Translations under genes and position numbers: made by a program
Notes under the pieces: model-generated
Seen by the model: the letters and a program-made list of their open reading frames with translations, nothing else
What the model was told of the DNA's origin: nothing
Database searches by the model: none
Source of the DNA: Bacteroidota bacterium
GTDB taxonomy: Bacteria > Bacteroidota > Bacteroidia > UBA8524
Reading direction: 5' to 3'
Assembly: GCA_008933805.1 (NCBI GenBank)
Contig: WBUH01000015.1
Coordinates: forward strand, 1 to 64,000
Length of the DNA: 64,000 nt
In this document: positions 36,570 to 45,213 of the stretch, piece after piece
Layout of the letters: every line of letters starts with the position of its first letter
Numbering within the stretch: the stretch's first letter is position 1

Positions 36570-37027
36570 ATGCAGATAAATTATCTGAAAAACCTCCAGT
36601 CTTTTATGGATAAAAAGAGGTGGAGAAGAGACACTAAAGGGCTTGATGAAGCTGAAATAACTAAAGTTGAATCCCAGATGGAAAAAAATTTCCTCAGGCA
36701 TATAGAGAGTTTCTCTGGCTCACTGGTAAGCAAGGGTTTCGTGCTTGGAGTGAAAGTCATGAGATAGATTACTTGATAGAAAAAAAGGTAGCTGAAATAG
36801 TACCTAAACTCCTTAAAGAATATGGGGTAAATCTCCCAAAAGATAACTATTGGGTAATGGCGATTGAAAATGGGTCCATCGACTTTTTCTATTTTGATGA
36901 AGGAGAAAACCCTCCTATATATGTTTGTGAATATGAAGGTAAAGAGTATATAGAGAATTATTTGAGAAAAGCGACAAACTCCATTACCGAGTTTATGGAT
37001 CGAAGAATATACTACACGGCACGCTAA
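36570..37027 (+). pseudogene. SMI1/KNR4 family gene with frameshift in an A7 tract
   Basis: The first frame starts at ATG 36570 (MQINYLKNLQSFMDKKRW) and runs to the seven-A tract at 36682-36688. After it the SUKH consensus (FPQAYREFLWLTG, then DNYWVMAIENGSIDFFYFD and NPPIYVCEYEG) continues only in the next frame, to the stop at 37025-37027. Eight A residues would restore a 152-residue protein. It may be a real frameshift, a phase-variable tract or a sequencing error in the homopolymer. Confidence 0.8.
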
Positions 37028-37059
37028 TAATCTATTCCTGCACTTTTACCGCCCGCGCA

Positions 37060-38196
37060 TTAACTCTCCCTCATATCCACCGTGCCGTCTGCATATTTGG
37101 CAAAACGTTTGTTTTCCCTTGCGTGTACTTGGTCGGCTTTGGGCCAAGGCCAGCCCCCAAACTGGGTTTTTTGGTAATCTTCAAACGCATCGTGTATTTC
37201 CTGCTTGGTGTTCATCACAAACGGCCCGTACTGTATCACAGGTTCAGCAATGGGTCGGCCTTGCAACAGTAAAATTTCGGCAGGTTTTGCACCAGCAGTT
37301 ATAGTTACCTCAACATCGGCCACAAGCTCTACCGAGTGGTAGCGTTGTACCTTAGTATCAGCAATGGTAATTTCGTCCCCTTCGTAAAAATAAATAGTGC
37401 GGTTTATGCCCTTAGCAGCTTTGGGCAGTGTAAAAATAGCTCCCGCTTCCATATTAAAATTCAACACCGCAACTTCATTTCCTTTTTCAGCCGCCCACGA
37501 GTTGGGGGGTGGTGCAGGGGCAGTTATACCATTCAATTCGCCTGCAATAATCTCTACCGTGGTTTTCTTTTTATTTACATCCTCGTGCACCAAATTACCG
37601 ATAGATTCCTTCCAAAACATCTTAAAGTGCGGCTCAACCATTTTGTTTTTAGCCGGCAGGTTCAGCCATATCTGAAACAACTCCATCGGGTTGTCTTTGT
37701 CTTTGTTTATCAGCGGAAACATTTCAGAGTGTTGCACCCCTTTTCCCGCCGTCATCCACTGTACATCACCGTTGCCGTAGCGGCCGGCCGCACCCATTGA
37801 GTCAGCGTGGTCTACAATCCCTTTACGTACCACCGTAATGGTTTCAAACCCCCTGTGCGGGTGGCCGGGAAAGCCGGGTACATTCATCCCGTGGTACATC
37901 CTGAAACCGTCTTTAATAATAAAATCATCCCCCATGTGGCGACCTTCCAAATACCTTATATCGGGAGCCATCTCATCATTACCGCTTGGAAAAGCGTCTT
38001 CGTGGTGCACACAAAACAAAAACGGATCGGAGGTTTCCCAAGTAAAACCAAGGGCTTTAGTGTTTAATATCGGATTCACGGCTTCTTTATTCTTCATAAA
38101 ATTACGGGCAAAAGGGATGGAGGGCAAGGCAACTGAAGAAGCTGCCAACAAAAAGGCTTTACCTAAAAAACTTCTTCTTTCTTTATTGTTTTTCAT
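37060..38196 (-). CDS. Pirin family protein with Tat-like signal
   Basis: Bicupin of 378 residues. The ATG at 38196 is chosen because it begins MKNNKERRSFLGKAFLLAAS, a twin-arginine-like signal; the longer frame upstream adds 36 unlikely residues. Pirin motifs are clear: the metal-binding HPHRGFETIT, and GKGVQHSEMF, which supply the three His and one Glu ligands. The C-terminal cupin follows (VQRYHSVELVAD, ILLLQGRPIAEPVIQYGPFV). Bacterial pirins can be quercetin dioxygenases or regulators; export by Tat is unusual for the family and argues for an enzymatic role outside the cytoplasm. Confidence 0.85.
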   Translation of the reverse strand: MKNNKERRSFLGKAFLLAASSVALPSIPFARNFMKNKEAVNPILNTKALGFTWETSDPFLFCVHHEDAFPSGNDEMAPDIRYLEGRHMGDDFIIKDGFRMYHGMNVPGFPGHPHRGFETITVVRKGIVDHADSMGAAGRYGNGDVQWMTAGKGVQHSEMFPLINKDKDNPMELFQIWLNLPAKNKMVEPHFKMFWKESIGNLVHEDVNKKKTTVEIIAGELNGITAPAPPPNSWAAEKGNEVAVLNFNMEAGAIFTLPKAAKGINRTIYFYEGDEITIADTKVQRYHSVELVADVEVTITAGAKPAEILLLQGRPIAEPVIQYGPFVMNTKQEIHDAFEDYQKTQFGGWPWPKADQVHARENKRFAKYADGTVDMRES

Positions 38197-38315
38197 GGTT
38201 GCACAGGGTATTAAAACAACTTCTAATTTATCATTTTTATTGAAAACAGTTGTTGATACAATACAAAAATGATGCAAAAATTGTTTTCGCGGGTGCAACA
38301 GCAATTAGTTTAGAC

Positions 38316-38891
38316 TTATGCCGATGGCTTTTCTTTTCGGGCAGCTTGTTCAGCTATTTCAACTATTCGTTTTTGCCTTGTTTCAGGGCGTTTTACAACA
38401 GCAATCTTGTACAAAGCCAGTTTTCGTACAGAAGGACTATGGTTAATAAAAAACTCTTTTGCGCCCGGCCTTGCCTCAAGTTCTTTCATCAAATCATCGG
38501 GAATGATTAATTCTTCAACTTCATCTAATATACTCCAATACCCGTTTTGTTTGGCAATATCAATGCAGCGTTGGCCTGCCGGTGTCATTAGCCCTTCCTC
38601 GGTCAATCGCTTCACCTTCTCTTTATTTATTTTAGACCATACACTTTTGGGTTTTCGCGGGCAAAAAAACTGTTTGAAAGACCCTTCGTCAATCGAAACC
38701 GCTTTACTGTCTATCCACCCGAAACAAAGGGCTTCATCAACGGCTTCACTCCACACCAGGCTTGATTTACCCGTTTTCACCTTGTAATAAATAAGCCAAA
38801 CCGACTGCTTTTTGCTGTGGTTTTCTTGCAACCACTGTCTCCATTCTTGTCGGCTTGCGGGGCAAAAGGTATCCGCCTCTTTATTTTCCAT
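38316..38891 (-). CDS. YdeI/OmpD-associated family protein
   Basis: Cytoplasmic protein of 191 residues. It has the YdeI-type order SRQEWRQWLQENHSKKQSVWL, LVWSEAVDEALCFGWIDSKA, FFCPRKPKSVWSKINKEKVK and a C-terminal ETRQKRIVEIAE segment. Members are small, widespread and poorly characterised; some are linked to stress resistance. It lies 119 bp from pirin on the same strand and may be cotranscribed with it. Confidence 0.85.
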   Translation of the reverse strand: MENKEADTFCPASRQEWRQWLQENHSKKQSVWLIYYKVKTGKSSLVWSEAVDEALCFGWIDSKAVSIDEGSFKQFFCPRKPKSVWSKINKEKVKRLTEEGLMTPAGQRCIDIAKQNGYWSILDEVEELIIPDDLMKELEARPGAKEFFINHSPSVRKLALYKIAVVKRPETRQKRIVEIAEQAARKEKPSA

Positions 38892-39046
38892 ACGCTAATA
38901 ATACTGCTTTTTTAATGGTATGATGCAAACATAGGGATACCCACTGACAGCTGTATGTCAACAGTAATTAACGGTAACAGGCAGCTAAAAATGTTTTGTT
39001 TTCACCCCTGTTTTTTTTGTACTTGCATACAGAGGAGAACCCTGTT

Positions 39047-39469
39047 ATGGCAAAGAACAAAACCACTGAAACCCAAGCAAGCGTGGCAGACTATTTTGCA
39101 GCAATAAGCAACGACAAAAGAAGAGAAGATTGTATAGCCATAGCAAAGCTAATGACGGCTTGTACCGGATACGAAGCCAAAATGTGGGGCCCTAGCATTG
39201 TAGGTTTTGGGAGTTATAACTATACCTACGACAGCGGCCATTCGGGTTCGGCTCCGCTGGTTGGTTTTTCATCAAGAGCCAATGCCATTACATTATACCT
39301 TTCGGGTGGTGAAGAACGCGAGGCACTATTGGCCAAACTGGGTAAACACAAAACAGGCAAGGGTTGTGTGTACATTCAGAAAATAGAAGACATTGATACG
39401 GATGTGTTGGTACATTTGGCTAAAAATACGGTGGAAGAAACCCTAAAGAGATTTCCCAATCAACCCTGA
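39047..39469 (+). CDS. DUF1801 family protein
   Basis: Protein of 140 residues. The ATG at 39047 is chosen over an upstream start because it has a clear Shine-Dalgarno AGAGGAG at 39031-39037, unusual in this window, and begins with the family-like MAKNKTTETQASVADYFAAI. The DUF1801 core is visible (EAKMWGPSIVGFGSYNY, ANAITLYLSG, HKTGKGCVYIQKIEDI). The family is of unknown biochemical function, often beside stress and antibiotic-response genes. Confidence 0.85.
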   Translation: MAKNKTTETQASVADYFAAISNDKRREDCIAIAKLMTACTGYEAKMWGPSIVGFGSYNYTYDSGHSGSAPLVGFSSRANAITLYLSGGEEREALLAKLGKHKTGKGCVYIQKIEDIDTDVLVHLAKNTVEETLKRFPNQP

Positions 39470-39567
39470 CCTTTTTAGGTTAATGGATTTTTACTTTTGA
39501 TTGGTCTAAGAATTTGCGCAAAGGCGCGGTATTAAATTTTACTTGCTGCTGTAAATCAACATAAACT

Positions 39568-40536
39568 ATGAAAGCAGCCATCAGGGTTCAATACGGCCGC
39601 CCCGAGTCGATAACTATTCAAGATATAGCTATACCAACACCTAAAGACAATGAAGTGCTGGTGCAGGTGTTTGCTACTACCGTTAACCGCACTGATTGCG
39701 CCATACTTACAGGTAAACCCTTTGTTATCCGCTTTTTCTCCGGCTTATTTAAGCCCCGATTTCCCAGCACGGGAACTGATTTTGCAGGCAAGGTGGCAGC
39801 TGTGGGCAAAAAGGTTAGCAAGTTTAGAGTAGGTGACAGGGTTTGGGGGTTTAATGATACCGGGCTGGGTTCTCACGCCCAATACATTGCTGTTCCTGAA
39901 AATATGGCCATGCTAAGCATCCCCGAGGGGATAACCTATGAGCAAGCCGCAGCAAGTGCCGAAGGCGCACATTATGCCTATTATTTTTTATCGAAGGTAA
40001 AAGTTGCCCCAAATGATAAGGTGTTGGTAAACGGTGCCACAGGAGCGATAGGTTCTGCCACGGTGCAGTTTTTAAAGTATTACGGGGCACACGTAACAGC
40101 TGTTTGCAGCACTGAACATATTGAAACCGTAAAAGGATTGGGGGCTAATGTGGTGATAGACTACACGCAGGAAGATTTTACAACAGAGAATGAAAAATAC
40201 CGCTATGTTTTCGACTCGGTGGGGAAGAGCACCTTTGCCCGATGCAAACCCATTTTAGAGGACGGGGGTATTTATATGTCGTCAGAATTAGGTCCCGGAA
40301 TGGAGAACACATACCTACCGCTTATTACCACCATCAAGGGGGGTAAAAAGGTAAAATTCCCGATACCGTTTAATATTATGAAGAGTTTGGTGTTTATTAA
40401 GCGACTGCTTGAATCCAACCAATTTAGACCTTTGATTGACAGGGCATACCCGCTGGAGAAGATAGAAGAGGCGTTTTATTACGTAAACAGCGGCCAAAAA
40501 ACAGGAAATGTTTTAATAACGTTTGAGGAAGAATAA
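39568..40536 (+). CDS. NAD(P)-dependent medium-chain alcohol dehydrogenase/quinone oxidoreductase
   Basis: Cytoplasmic MDR-superfamily enzyme of 322 residues. The GroES-like N-terminal domain (VNRTDCAILTGKP, TGTDFAGKVAAVGKKVSKFR) lacks catalytic zinc ligands. The Rossmann domain carries the nucleotide-binding motif VNGATGAIGSATVQFLK near residue 152. This zinc-free layout fits quinone reductase-like or reticulon-4-interacting-like members. The substrate cannot be told. It starts 98 bp after the DUF1801 gene and ends before a convergent terminator. Confidence 0.85.
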   Translation: MKAAIRVQYGRPESITIQDIAIPTPKDNEVLVQVFATTVNRTDCAILTGKPFVIRFFSGLFKPRFPSTGTDFAGKVAAVGKKVSKFRVGDRVWGFNDTGLGSHAQYIAVPENMAMLSIPEGITYEQAAASAEGAHYAYYFLSKVKVAPNDKVLVNGATGAIGSATVQFLKYYGAHVTAVCSTEHIETVKGLGANVVIDYTQEDFTTENEKYRYVFDSVGKSTFARCKPILEDGGIYMSSELGPGMENTYLPLITTIKGGKKVKFPIPFNIMKSLVFIKRLLESNQFRPLIDRAYPLEKIEEAFYYVNSGQKTGNVLITFEEE

Positions 40537-40537
40537 A

Positions 40538-40567
40538 AAACCCCCGCTTACACAAAAGCAGGGGTTG
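40538..40567 (-). terminator. Terminator between convergent genes
   Basis: AACCCCCGCTT / AAGCAGGGGTT arms with one mismatch and a 6-nt loop; six T residues follow on the minus strand, so it mainly serves the gene at 40577. Confidence 0.75.
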
Positions 40568-40576
40568 TATAGTGCC

Positions 40577-40990
40577 TTATCGGCTTGTTTTCATAGCTTT
40601 TACAACAGTAAGTGTTTTGTCATTGGCAAAACGTTCATATTCAGGGGTGCCGCTGGCATACAATGCTATTTTGCCTTCGGCGTTGCTGTGTACTCCCCAT
40701 CCGTAACGTTTGGTTAGAGGCGATGCTCTAAAGCAGGCTTGCCCTTTTGAGAAAAACTGTTTCCAGCCTTCTTCGCGTTCACTTTCCGTTAAATCGTTTT
40801 TCTCGGCAAACACCTCAAACAACACCTCATCGGAGGTGTACTTGTAGGGGTTTTTCAACACCATTTCAAATTGTATGTTGGCGGCTGTGCGTTTATCTTC
40901 TTTTACAGGAGGCATTTCACCCATAGCAGCAGGACAATCGTCGGCAATCAGTATAAAAGCGTTGTGATAATTTGTGGTGTGTACTTTCAT
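40577..40990 (-). CDS. DUF6157-like small protein
   Basis: Protein of 137 residues. The start MKVHTTNYHNAFILIADDCP at 40990 is favoured over a 7-codon extension. Conserved-looking segments are NPYKYTSDEVLFEVFAE, SKGQACFRASPLTKRYGWGV and the C-terminal YERFANDKTLTVVKAMKTSR. This corresponds to a small family without known function (DUF6157 as I recall it). No signal peptide. Confidence 0.7.
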   Translation of the reverse strand: MKVHTTNYHNAFILIADDCPAAMGEMPPVKEDKRTAANIQFEMVLKNPYKYTSDEVLFEVFAEKNDLTESEREEGWKQFFSKGQACFRASPLTKRYGWGVHSNAEGKIALYASGTPEYERFANDKTLTVVKAMKTSR

Positions 40991-41061
40991 TGTTTCTGCC
41001 TTTTCAAACACAAATTTAGAGCCCTTACTGACAACCGTATGTCAGGAGTATAAAAACCGGA

Positions 41062-41472
41062 TTAATTTTCCAGCCTAATCATGCACCGCATATCTTTATT
41101 GGTAATGTACCACTCAACACAATAGCCTTGAGGGTCTAACCCGGGATGCTCAAGCAGTTGGCTAAAGGTACGCTCCACGCTTGGCAAGTCTTTCAAATAA
41201 TCTTTCAAAACAATGCTAACGTAAGTGCCCTTTTTCAGCACAACGGTGCCACAGTTCAATGCTTTCCCCTCGCCTTCGTGCATTTCTTCAGCGCAGGCTT
41301 TGTAGCGTATTCCCTCCCCGTTCTCAGGTCTGGAAATACCGAAGTATTTTCTTTCGGGTGAAAAAGGGATTAATGAATGTAAACTCTCGTGCGCTTCCAA
41401 AATCCCATCGGGGTAAGAAGCCGCCTCCACATAAAAAACGGTAATGTCATTGTCAAGCGTAATTGTTTCCAT
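41062..41472 (-). CDS. GyrI-like small-molecule-binding domain protein
   Basis: Protein of 136 residues from ATG 41472 (METITLDNDITVFYVEA); the frame is open 45 codons further but without coding character. The pattern YFGISRPENGEGIRYKACAE, KKGTYVSIVLKDY and CVEWYITN resembles the GyrI-like/AraC effector-binding domain, here standing alone. Such proteins can bind or hydrolyse small hydrophobic compounds. It lies 71 bp upstream of the DUF6157-like gene on the same strand. Confidence 0.6.
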   Translation of the reverse strand: METITLDNDITVFYVEAASYPDGILEAHESLHSLIPFSPERKYFGISRPENGEGIRYKACAEEMHEGEGKALNCGTVVLKKGTYVSIVLKDYLKDLPSVERTFSQLLEHPGLDPQGYCVEWYITNKDMRCMIRLEN

Positions 41473-41585
41473 AGTTCTGGTTTTATAAATAGTATGATCC
41501 AAATGTATGTGACAAACGGTTGAATGATGGGTGGCAAAACGGCATAGTAGGGGGCTGTTTGCGACATTAATACTTTCTCCGTTTT

Positions 41586-41622
41586 GTAATAAAAAACCCC
41601 ACTGCAAACAGGTCGCAGCGGG
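41586..41622 (-). terminator. Terminator after the envelope operon
   Basis: Arms AACCCCACTGC / GCAGCGGGG with a 9-nt loop and six T residues on the minus strand, just past the stop of the gene at 41646. Confidence 0.8.
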
Positions 41623-41645
41623 GCTTACAAATTATTTCGAAAGAA

Positions 41646-43100
41646 TTACTTAGTTATCCAAACCTCGTAAATTTTACTGTTGGCAAACGTTGGGTTCATC
41701 TCGCTGCTTTGCTCGGCAGTTGAGAGAATACCACCGTACATCCAACCTACAAGCGTTCTACCGCTGGGCACTTGCGAGTAATCAATCATTTCGTCCATGC
41801 CGCCGTATGTAGCCAGTGCGGGGTTGGGTATAAACTCAGCATCAGAGCCGATATATCCGGGCAAAGCAGGGCTTTGTTGCGGATACTCCACCGATGTTTT
41901 GCTGGTTCCGTTTCTTACCACCGTAGTTGCGTTTTTACTAAACGGCAAAAAGTTCATTATGCTGCCGGGGGTTAAAACTCCGGCTTTGTCGTAGTAATAA
42001 TCGGTGATGCCACCTAAAAAGCTGGTGTACATATTTTTTGCAGTGGGGTCGTACATGGTAACATTGGCACACTCATACAAGTTTAGCTTTTGAGCAAACC
42101 CTTGGTCGAAAGCAAAAGCCGTATTACCTGTATTGTCCTGCGAAATGTAAATAGGATTAGGGAATCCGTTTCCGCCATTGGTGCTAAATACCCCGCCATA
42201 CACGGTAATACCATGAGTCCCGTCGTCCATAATAGTTTCCGACACCGTTAAATCGCGGCGGTGAAACTGGTCATTAAGTGGCGGTGTACTCCAAGGCACA
42301 TCGTATGCGGTATAGTTGTTAATCGTCAGTTGTCCGCCTGTATTCCCTATTTGGAACTTGCGTACTTGCTGGGTGTAAATACCTGTTACCGCCCCTTTGT
42401 ACTTCTTATCATAGTTTTGGCCCATCACTAAGTAAAACCAGCCTCCAATTTTGCGCAAGGCACCGCCGGTAACCCGCATACGCTCATCAGTAATAGATGT
42501 AATGCTGGCCTCTAATGCCTGAGCATTGTTTGAGGTGATGGCAGCAATGGCATTGGGTACATTGATGGCAGTTAGGTTAGGGAATGTTTGGTAACACTCG
42601 GGTGAATCAGTAGCGCAGGATGAACCGTAACCGCCGATGCAATACAAGTAATCACCATCCTGATAGCAGTTCATATTGGTGCTTTGCAGTTGCAGTTTGA
42701 AGACCGCAGGAATTTCCAACCTCCACGATTTTTTTGAGGTGGGGTCAACCACAAACATATTGGTGTTGCCAAACTTGGTAGGGAACGTGCTTTCGTTATC
42801 AGATGTTCCGTGGAAACCATTCGTACGGCCACCCACCAGCAACCATTGACCGCCGCTTTGCCCAAACCCGAACGATTGCAAGGTAGGCGCAAAAGCTGCT
42901 TTTGTGTCTATCACTTCAATCGTGTAGGGAGCAGTAGCAGCGGGTTGACCCACTGCCGTTAGCACGGTGGCGTTGGCAGCGGTATTCATGCTGTCTTTTT
43001 TGGTAGTATCGCTACCGTTTTGGCCGGATTTATTTCCCCCGCCTCCGCAGGCCGCCAATGTTAATAGCGGTAGCAGGTATAAAAGTGTTGTCTTTTTCAT
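41646..43100 (-). CDS. Kelch-like beta-propeller lipoprotein
   Basis: Lipoprotein of 484 residues with lipobox LAAC near residue 18 followed by a Gly/Ser linker. The body has repeated Kelch/propeller-like blades (WLLVGGRTNGFHG, DYLYCIGGYGSS, WFYLVMGQNY, ITVYGGVFS, YTSFLGGITDYYYD). The four Cys in the second blade (NMNCY, YLYCIG, SSCATDSPECY) may form disulphides. It is last in a four-gene operon, 31 bp after the unknown 682-residue protein. No catalytic residues were identified. Confidence 0.75.
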   Translation of the reverse strand: MKKTTLLYLLPLLTLAACGGGGNKSGQNGSDTTKKDSMNTAANATVLTAVGQPAATAPYTIEVIDTKAAFAPTLQSFGFGQSGGQWLLVGGRTNGFHGTSDNESTFPTKFGNTNMFVVDPTSKKSWRLEIPAVFKLQLQSTNMNCYQDGDYLYCIGGYGSSCATDSPECYQTFPNLTAINVPNAIAAITSNNAQALEASITSITDERMRVTGGALRKIGGWFYLVMGQNYDKKYKGAVTGIYTQQVRKFQIGNTGGQLTINNYTAYDVPWSTPPLNDQFHRRDLTVSETIMDDGTHGITVYGGVFSTNGGNGFPNPIYISQDNTGNTAFAFDQGFAQKLNLYECANVTMYDPTAKNMYTSFLGGITDYYYDKAGVLTPGSIMNFLPFSKNATTVVRNGTSKTSVEYPQQSPALPGYIGSDAEFIPNPALATYGGMDEMIDYSQVPSGRTLVGWMYGGILSTAEQSSEMNPTFANSKIYEVWITK

Positions 43101-43131
43101 AACAGTATGTTTTTTGATAGTAGTTTTAATA

Positions 43132-45180
43132 TTAACCCTGAATAATTTTTAAGCACCAGGCAGCAAGCAAATCGCGACGGGTTTGCGATAAGTCGCGAGT
43201 ACGCGGCATGGCTTCCGAACGTCCCCAATACTCAAGACTGATGCGTTGAAACAATGTACGCGCCATTACCGGGTCGGCCCAATATTGGGGGTCGTTCAGG
43301 GGTACCCGTTGGCTCATGGCGGGGTACAGCAGGTAGTAGTTACGCAACACCTCGTTATAAATCACATCAAACGTAAGCGAAGCATTTCCAACAGGCGGGT
43401 TTGCAGTTGGGTCTACATAATACTGGCTGTAATCCACGTCGTTGGGCAGTATGCGAATGTTGATGATGGGCATATAATTCATTGGAAAGTTGGCATAGCT
43501 TGCCGGAGGTGGTGCATCGGTAGAAGCCACGGCAGTAATCAAACGGTTACCCGCGCTACCTACCGGCAGTGATATGCTTTGACCGGGTTTGTATCCCGAA
43601 ACTAACAGTGTTGCATTGCCGGGAGCTTGATTGGGGGTGGTATCATATACCCACAAATCAAATGTATCAGGGTCAGAAGCGGTTAGTTGCACCCCTTTTT
43701 TATAGGCATTAAAGCTGATACTTACGGGCACACCGTCCTCATCTAAAAACGAACTGGTGCTGCCGCCTGCGGCTATTTGTTCAGTAAATACTGTTGATTG
43801 GTCGGATACAATCATGTAAGGTGTTTCTTGCAGCAAAATGCCGTATTGCGAGTTTGAAACCGTGAACAGTCCGCTTTCAAGCTTTTCCATCAAACCGGGT
43901 ATAGTTGGGTCGAAGGGGAAAATAAACACCCAACCCATACCGTCGTTTACCATGGTTGAGTATAAAATATCGGCAAAGGGTTGGTTCACACCATCGTTAC
44001 TGATACCTAATGACAGCTGGCCAAAGTCATATTTGGCATTGTTTGCAGTGCTCAAAGGGTCATACTGGCCTTTGTATAACTCAGGAAACGAAGCGGTAAA
44101 GTTTACAACGATGTTATTGTTTACGGTATCGATTTGCAGGGTAGCCGGAGCCAGCGAAAGAGCCGGACCGTTGGCTTGGCATCCCGGAGGAACGGGAATG
44201 GTATTATTGGTTGGAATAAGGTATCGACCTTCTGCTATTGATTTCATTTCACCCTCAAACCAAGGGGCGATAGTGCCTTGCAGTTGGACGTAGGTTGGGT
44301 TTAGTCCTTTTGATTCATACAGCTTAGTAATGGCATCAAACCACGCTTGACCTTGGTATTTGAAGGTGTTGATGGCTTGCATACTGCGGAACATACTGTA
44401 CTGGCACACAACGCCTGCCAATGCCTGCCCTGTGGGCGATGTTTGGGGCATACCCGCTAATATGGGCTGGCCTTGCAATTCAGAAAGCGGGATTACGCAT
44501 TGAAAGGTTGCCGCAGCCCCGTTGGGTCCGGTAAGGTTGGCATTACGCTGAAAGTTAATCCAACGGGTAGATGCTTTGCTGGGCTTGCCCGACATTAAGA
44601 ACTCCTCGTTAAACGTAAGCGATAAAAAATCGGTAAACACCTGCGAGCACGAAGGGTCTTCGGGGTTCACGTCAATCAGCATACCCGTTGTACGGCCTGT
44701 ACTGTCGGGGCGATTGTTGTAAGACAATGATGCCCCGCGCAGTTGCGTCATAAGACTTGCAGGGATAACATTAGCAGGGTCGTCAACGCCTACAACATTA
44801 ACTCCCATCATGGTTAGTCCCATGTCGCCGTAGTAGTTCCATTCGCCGGGGATAAGCTGTACAGGGGTTTCGGTAGGAGTAGCAGCTGTTGAGGCTCCCC
44901 CTTCCGAACGGCTGCTGTTGGCAATTTTTGCAGCCACAGCAGTTGATTGTGAAGGTTTTGCGAAAGTGCCTTGGGTTTGCGCCCATGCAATCCAGTCCGA
45001 ATCGTTCATTCCGTACGTTATTGCCTGCACATTAATAGAATCGGCCAATCGTACAGGTTGACCCGCATAAGGGCTTCCGGCAGGGAACACATCACTCGAG
45101 TAATCGTCGTTATTCGCTGTGCCCACATTCACCATTAAAAGACCTGTGAAATTAATTCTCGGATAGTTAAAGATGCTCAT
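43132..45180 (-). CDS. Unknown 682-residue protein
   Basis: Large protein without signal peptide or membrane helix, not assigned to a family. It starts MSIFNYPRINFTGLLMVNVG and has an NNDDYS motif at 23-28, then alternating beta-rich segments and Pro/Gly-rich linkers (VIPASLMTQLRGASLSYNNR, INFQRNANLTG). The C-terminal part has an Arg-rich helical end (AMPRTRDLSQTRRDLLAAWC). Its place between a surface-antigen-like barrel gene and a lipoprotein gene suggests an envelope link, yet it carries no export signal. It may be exported non-classically or act inside the cell. Confidence 0.8.
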   Translation of the reverse strand: MSIFNYPRINFTGLLMVNVGTANNDDYSSDVFPAGSPYAGQPVRLADSINVQAITYGMNDSDWIAWAQTQGTFAKPSQSTAVAAKIANSSRSEGGASTAATPTETPVQLIPGEWNYYGDMGLTMMGVNVVGVDDPANVIPASLMTQLRGASLSYNNRPDSTGRTTGMLIDVNPEDPSCSQVFTDFLSLTFNEEFLMSGKPSKASTRWINFQRNANLTGPNGAAATFQCVIPLSELQGQPILAGMPQTSPTGQALAGVVCQYSMFRSMQAINTFKYQGQAWFDAITKLYESKGLNPTYVQLQGTIAPWFEGEMKSIAEGRYLIPTNNTIPVPPGCQANGPALSLAPATLQIDTVNNNIVVNFTASFPELYKGQYDPLSTANNAKYDFGQLSLGISNDGVNQPFADILYSTMVNDGMGWVFIFPFDPTIPGLMEKLESGLFTVSNSQYGILLQETPYMIVSDQSTVFTEQIAAGGSTSSFLDEDGVPVSISFNAYKKGVQLTASDPDTFDLWVYDTTPNQAPGNATLLVSGYKPGQSISLPVGSAGNRLITAVASTDAPPPASYANFPMNYMPIINIRILPNDVDYSQYYVDPTANPPVGNASLTFDVIYNEVLRNYYLLYPAMSQRVPLNDPQYWADPVMARTLFQRISLEYWGRSEAMPRTRDLSQTRRDLLAAWCLKIIQG

Positions 45181-45213
45181 GATATTTTTGGTTTAGTGTA
45201 TGTAAGTTTATTT

